Source: an uncultured Pirellulaceae bacterium
GTDB lineage: Bacteria; Planctomycetota; Planctomycetia; Pirellulales; Pirellulaceae
Reading direction: 5' to 3'
Assembly: GCA_947259675.1 (NCBI GenBank)
Contig: CAMYNE010000043.1
Location: 1 to 9,475, forward strand
Length of the DNA: 9,475 bases
The notes under the pieces were generated by a model. The model saw only the letters and a list, made by a program, of their open reading frames with translations, did not search any database and had not been told where the DNA came from. Made by a program: the position numbers and the translations under genes. Shown in pieces: positions 7,368 to 9,475 of this stretch. The first letter of the stretch is position 1. Each line of letters begins with the position of its first letter.

Positions 7368-9475
7368 ATGTTTGAGAACCTCTTTTCACCATCGCCCCAG
7401 ATTTGGACCGCTCTAATCGGCGGACTGGTTGCGCTGCCCATTCTGATCCACTTGATCAACTTGATGCGGCACCAGAAGGTTGAATGGGCAGCGATGGAGT
7501 TTCTTCTAAAAAGTTACAAGAAGAATCGCAATTGGGTGTGGCTGAAACAACTGTTGTTGTTGCTTTCACGCATCGCCGTGTTGCTTCTGGCGTTATTCAT
7601 GCTGGCCCAAATTGGCTGCAATGAAAATCGAATCGCAGCTCTGCTCGGTAGCGAGACGACTCATCATTATGTGCTTCTCGATGACAGTTTTTCGATGAGT
7701 GATCGAAGCACAGATGGCACGGCCTTTGACCGGGCACTTGCAACCCTCTCCCTGATTGCGTCGAGGGCCAAAAACCGCCAGAACCAGAAGTTTACGCTGA
7801 TGAGATTTTCTCGCGCCCGCACGGTGAAAACCGCCAATGGCCAAAACGAACTGGCTTCGTCTTTCGCGGACCTCAACGATGAACTCGTCGATAACCAGTT
7901 CGCTCAGCTGCTTGAAGATACAAAACAGAGAATGCAAGTTTCCAATCTTGCAGTTGATGTCCACGATACGTTGACCGCCGCAGCTCAACTGATCCGCCAA
8001 CGCAACGATGAAAACGCGATCATTTACATTCTCTCCGATTTTAGAGCAAAAGATTGGAATAATCCCGATCGCATCGATCAACAGCTTGCTGAAATCAGCC
8101 ACACCGGCGCGGCAACAGAACTGATTACCTGTGTCAAAACTGAACGACCCAATTTGACGATCACAGAACTCGGCCCTTCGGGAAGTGTTCGCGTCGCTGG
8201 TACGCCGTTGATGATGAAGCTTACCGTCAAAAATGCTTCTCAATATCCGGCCGAAAAAATTCAAATCCGCCTTGAAACCCACACGTTCGACGATGTCCTT
8301 GCGGACGGTCAGAGTCCCGAGTTCTTTGAACCGAATGTGGTCGAGTTACCGACTTTGTTCATCGAGAAAATTGCGGCTGGCCAGACCGAGTCCCGGGAAT
8401 TCCCCGTCTTTTTCAATAACACCGGGCAACACGTGATCAAAGCGATGTTGAAAAACGATGCCATCCAGTTCGACAACTCGCACTGGAACGTCACAGCGGT
8501 TTCACCCTCAGCAAAAGTATTGATTGTCGACGACCAGGATCAGTTACAGGGCAGATTCCTGGCGCTCGCAATTAACCCCGGTGGCATGACAGGGCTGGCC
8601 CCAGAGTTTCAGACAAAAGACTTTCTTCGTGATGCTTCAAGCGAACAGCTTCAAGACTACGACGTTATCTATCTGTTGGACATCGATCGACTTGACGAGA
8701 CCGCTGTCAAGAATCTTGAATCTTACGCCAGCTCAGGTGGCGGAGTCGGCTTCTTCCTTGGACCGAATACAAATATCGCTTTTTACAACAACCAGCTCTA
8801 TCGCAACGGACAAGGCGTTTTTCCTTTGCCGCTGGACAAGGCGATAGATATTCCCGAACTGATCGAAGAGCGTATTCCGGATATTGCTCCAGAGGACCAT
8901 CCGATTTTTCCAGCCGGAATGAAAAATCCGCTTCTGGACCTGGTCCAAATCAAACGAATTATCCAACCCCCCGTCGAATGGCTGTCCCGAAAACGGGGAG
9001 AAACCTCCGTGGCGGCGACCGTCCGCGGCATTCAAACTTGGCCCCTGATCGTGCAACACCGTTTTGGTCAAGGAAATGTCGTCGCCTTCCTTTCGACTGC
9101 CGGGCCGCAGTGGAACAACTGGAGCCGCAATGGGACTTTTCCGCCAAGCATGCTGTTGATCGAAGACCTCCTTGCCAAGGGACGCTACACACAGTCGACG
9201 AATCTCGTCGGAATTCCGATTCAAATCTCGGCTGAACCCGTGGACTTTGGCCCGGATGCGACTCTGGTCGTTCCAGGCGATAACATGACTGAGAATGATA
9301 GCGCCCCTCGATTCGCGATCAAACGCAAAATGCAGATCGACGAGACGTCTCAGAAATATGAAATTGAACTCGGTCGGTCCGGCAAGCTGGGCCATTCCTC
9401 GGACGTAGCCACGCCTGGAATTTATGACGTTTGGCTACAAAAGACCGACTCGCAGTTAATCGCCCAACGATTTGC
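7368..9475 (+). CDS. BatA-like membrane-anchored vWA protein, 3' end beyond the window
   Basis: The frame is open from the ATG at 7368 to the right edge (702 complete codons). The ATG lies 5 bp after the DUF58 stop, with a GAGGA at 7350-7354 as a slightly distant ribosome site. Residues 1-85 form the BatA N-terminal region: a membrane segment at about 13-31, the family motif HQKVEWAAMEFLLKSYKK (35-52), and a second membrane segment at about 61-80. A vWA domain follows with MIDAS-like DDSFS (D105, S107, S109) and LSDF (D224). Residues about 262-375 look like a beta-sandwich. Residues about 382-470 (AKVLIVDDQDQ to SSGGGVGFFLGPN) resemble a class I glutamine amidotransferase-like fold. The only cysteines visible are C84 and C255, so the nucleophile is missing and this domain is probably non-catalytic. 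The vWA part is expected outside the cytoplasmic membrane. A C-terminal anchor, usual in relatives, would lie past the window. It probably partners MoxR and DUF58. Confidence 0.92.
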   Translation, partial: MFENLFSPSPQIWTALIGGLVALPILIHLINLMRHQKVEWAAMEFLLKSYKKNRNWVWLKQLLLLLSRIAVLLLALFMLAQIGCNENRIAALLGSETTHHYVLLDDSFSMSDRSTDGTAFDRALATLSLIASRAKNRQNQKFTLMRFSRARTVKTANGQNELASSFADLNDELVDNQFAQLLEDTKQRMQVSNLAVDVHDTLTAAAQLIRQRNDENAIIYILSDFRAKDWNNPDRIDQQLAEISHTGAATELITCVKTERPNLTITELGPSGSVRVAGTPLMMKLTVKNASQYPAEKIQIRLETHTFDDVLADGQSPEFFEPNVVELPTLFIEKIAAGQTESREFPVFFNNTGQHVIKAMLKNDAIQFDNSHWNVTAVSPSAKVLIVDDQDQLQGRFLALAINPGGMTGLAPEFQTKDFLRDASSEQLQDYDVIYLLDIDRLDETAVKNLESYASSGGGVGFFLGPNTNIAFYNNQLYRNGQGVFPLPLDKAIDIPELIEERIPDIAPEDHPIFPAGMKNPLLDLVQIKRIIQPPVEWLSRKRGETSVAATVRGIQTWPLIVQHRFGQGNVVAFLSTAGPQWNNWSRNGTFPPSMLLIEDLLAKGRYTQSTNLVGIPIQISAEPVDFGPDATLVVPGDNMTENDSAPRFAIKRKMQIDETSQKYEIELGRSGKLGHSSDVATPGIYDVWLQKTDSQLIAQRF

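Noticed and set aside
7593..8282. Antisense ORF of 229 codons opposite the BatA-like gene
   Set aside because: It shows no domain, signal or ribosome site, and lies fully inside a well-supported gene on the other strand.
8733..9395. Antisense ORF of 220 codons opposite the BatA-like gene
   Set aside because: It is also a shadow: the sense frame is continuous and recognisable throughout.
1..9475. CRISPR arrays, tRNA or rRNA genes, insertion sequences, phage genes
   Set aside because: I read both strands and saw no regularly spaced direct repeats, no cloverleaf or rRNA signatures, and no transposase or phage-like protein.

Overview
The window looks like a chromosomal segment of a planctomycete, probably of the Pirellulaceae type. 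The evidence is a moderate GC content, very large secreted proteins with PQQ-like beta-propeller and helical-repeat regions, and a MoxR - DUF58 - BatA-like gene row of the kind commonly found in that phylum. Taxonomy is inferred from gene content and style. No marker gene is present.

Layout. At the left edge, on the minus strand, is the 5' part of a small cupin-domain gene that runs off the window. It is followed by a gap of about 300 bp holding a long imperfect palindrome (about 293-372) that resembles a dispersed REP-like element. Everything to the right is on the plus strand. First comes a signal-peptide-bearing PQQ-like beta-propeller protein (544-3558). Next is a second stretch of propeller sequence (3577-5364) lying in the same reading frame and separated from the first only by one TAA codon (3556-3558). 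Then come a MoxR-type AAA+ ATPase (5433-6491), a DUF58/von Willebrand-like protein (6460-7362) and a BatA-like membrane-anchored vWA protein (7368 to the right edge, incomplete).

How they fit together. MoxR, DUF58 and BatA-like genes are tightly packed (32 bp overlap, then a 5 bp gap) and almost certainly co-transcribed. In characterised relatives, MoxR ATPases work with vWA-domain partners as a chaperone-like machine for metal-cofactor insertion, complex assembly or stress tolerance. The propeller gene(s) upstream are 68 bp from moxR with no convincing terminator between them. They may belong to the same operon and could be a client or exported partner, but this is inference.

The most notable point is the in-frame TAA. 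The two propeller ORFs read as one roughly 1606-codon gene with a single stop. The downstream half has no signal peptide and only a poor TTG start. A nonsense mutation, a sequencing error, or (less likely) recoding would each explain this better than two independent genes. I see no tRNA, rRNA, CRISPR array, insertion sequence or phage gene.
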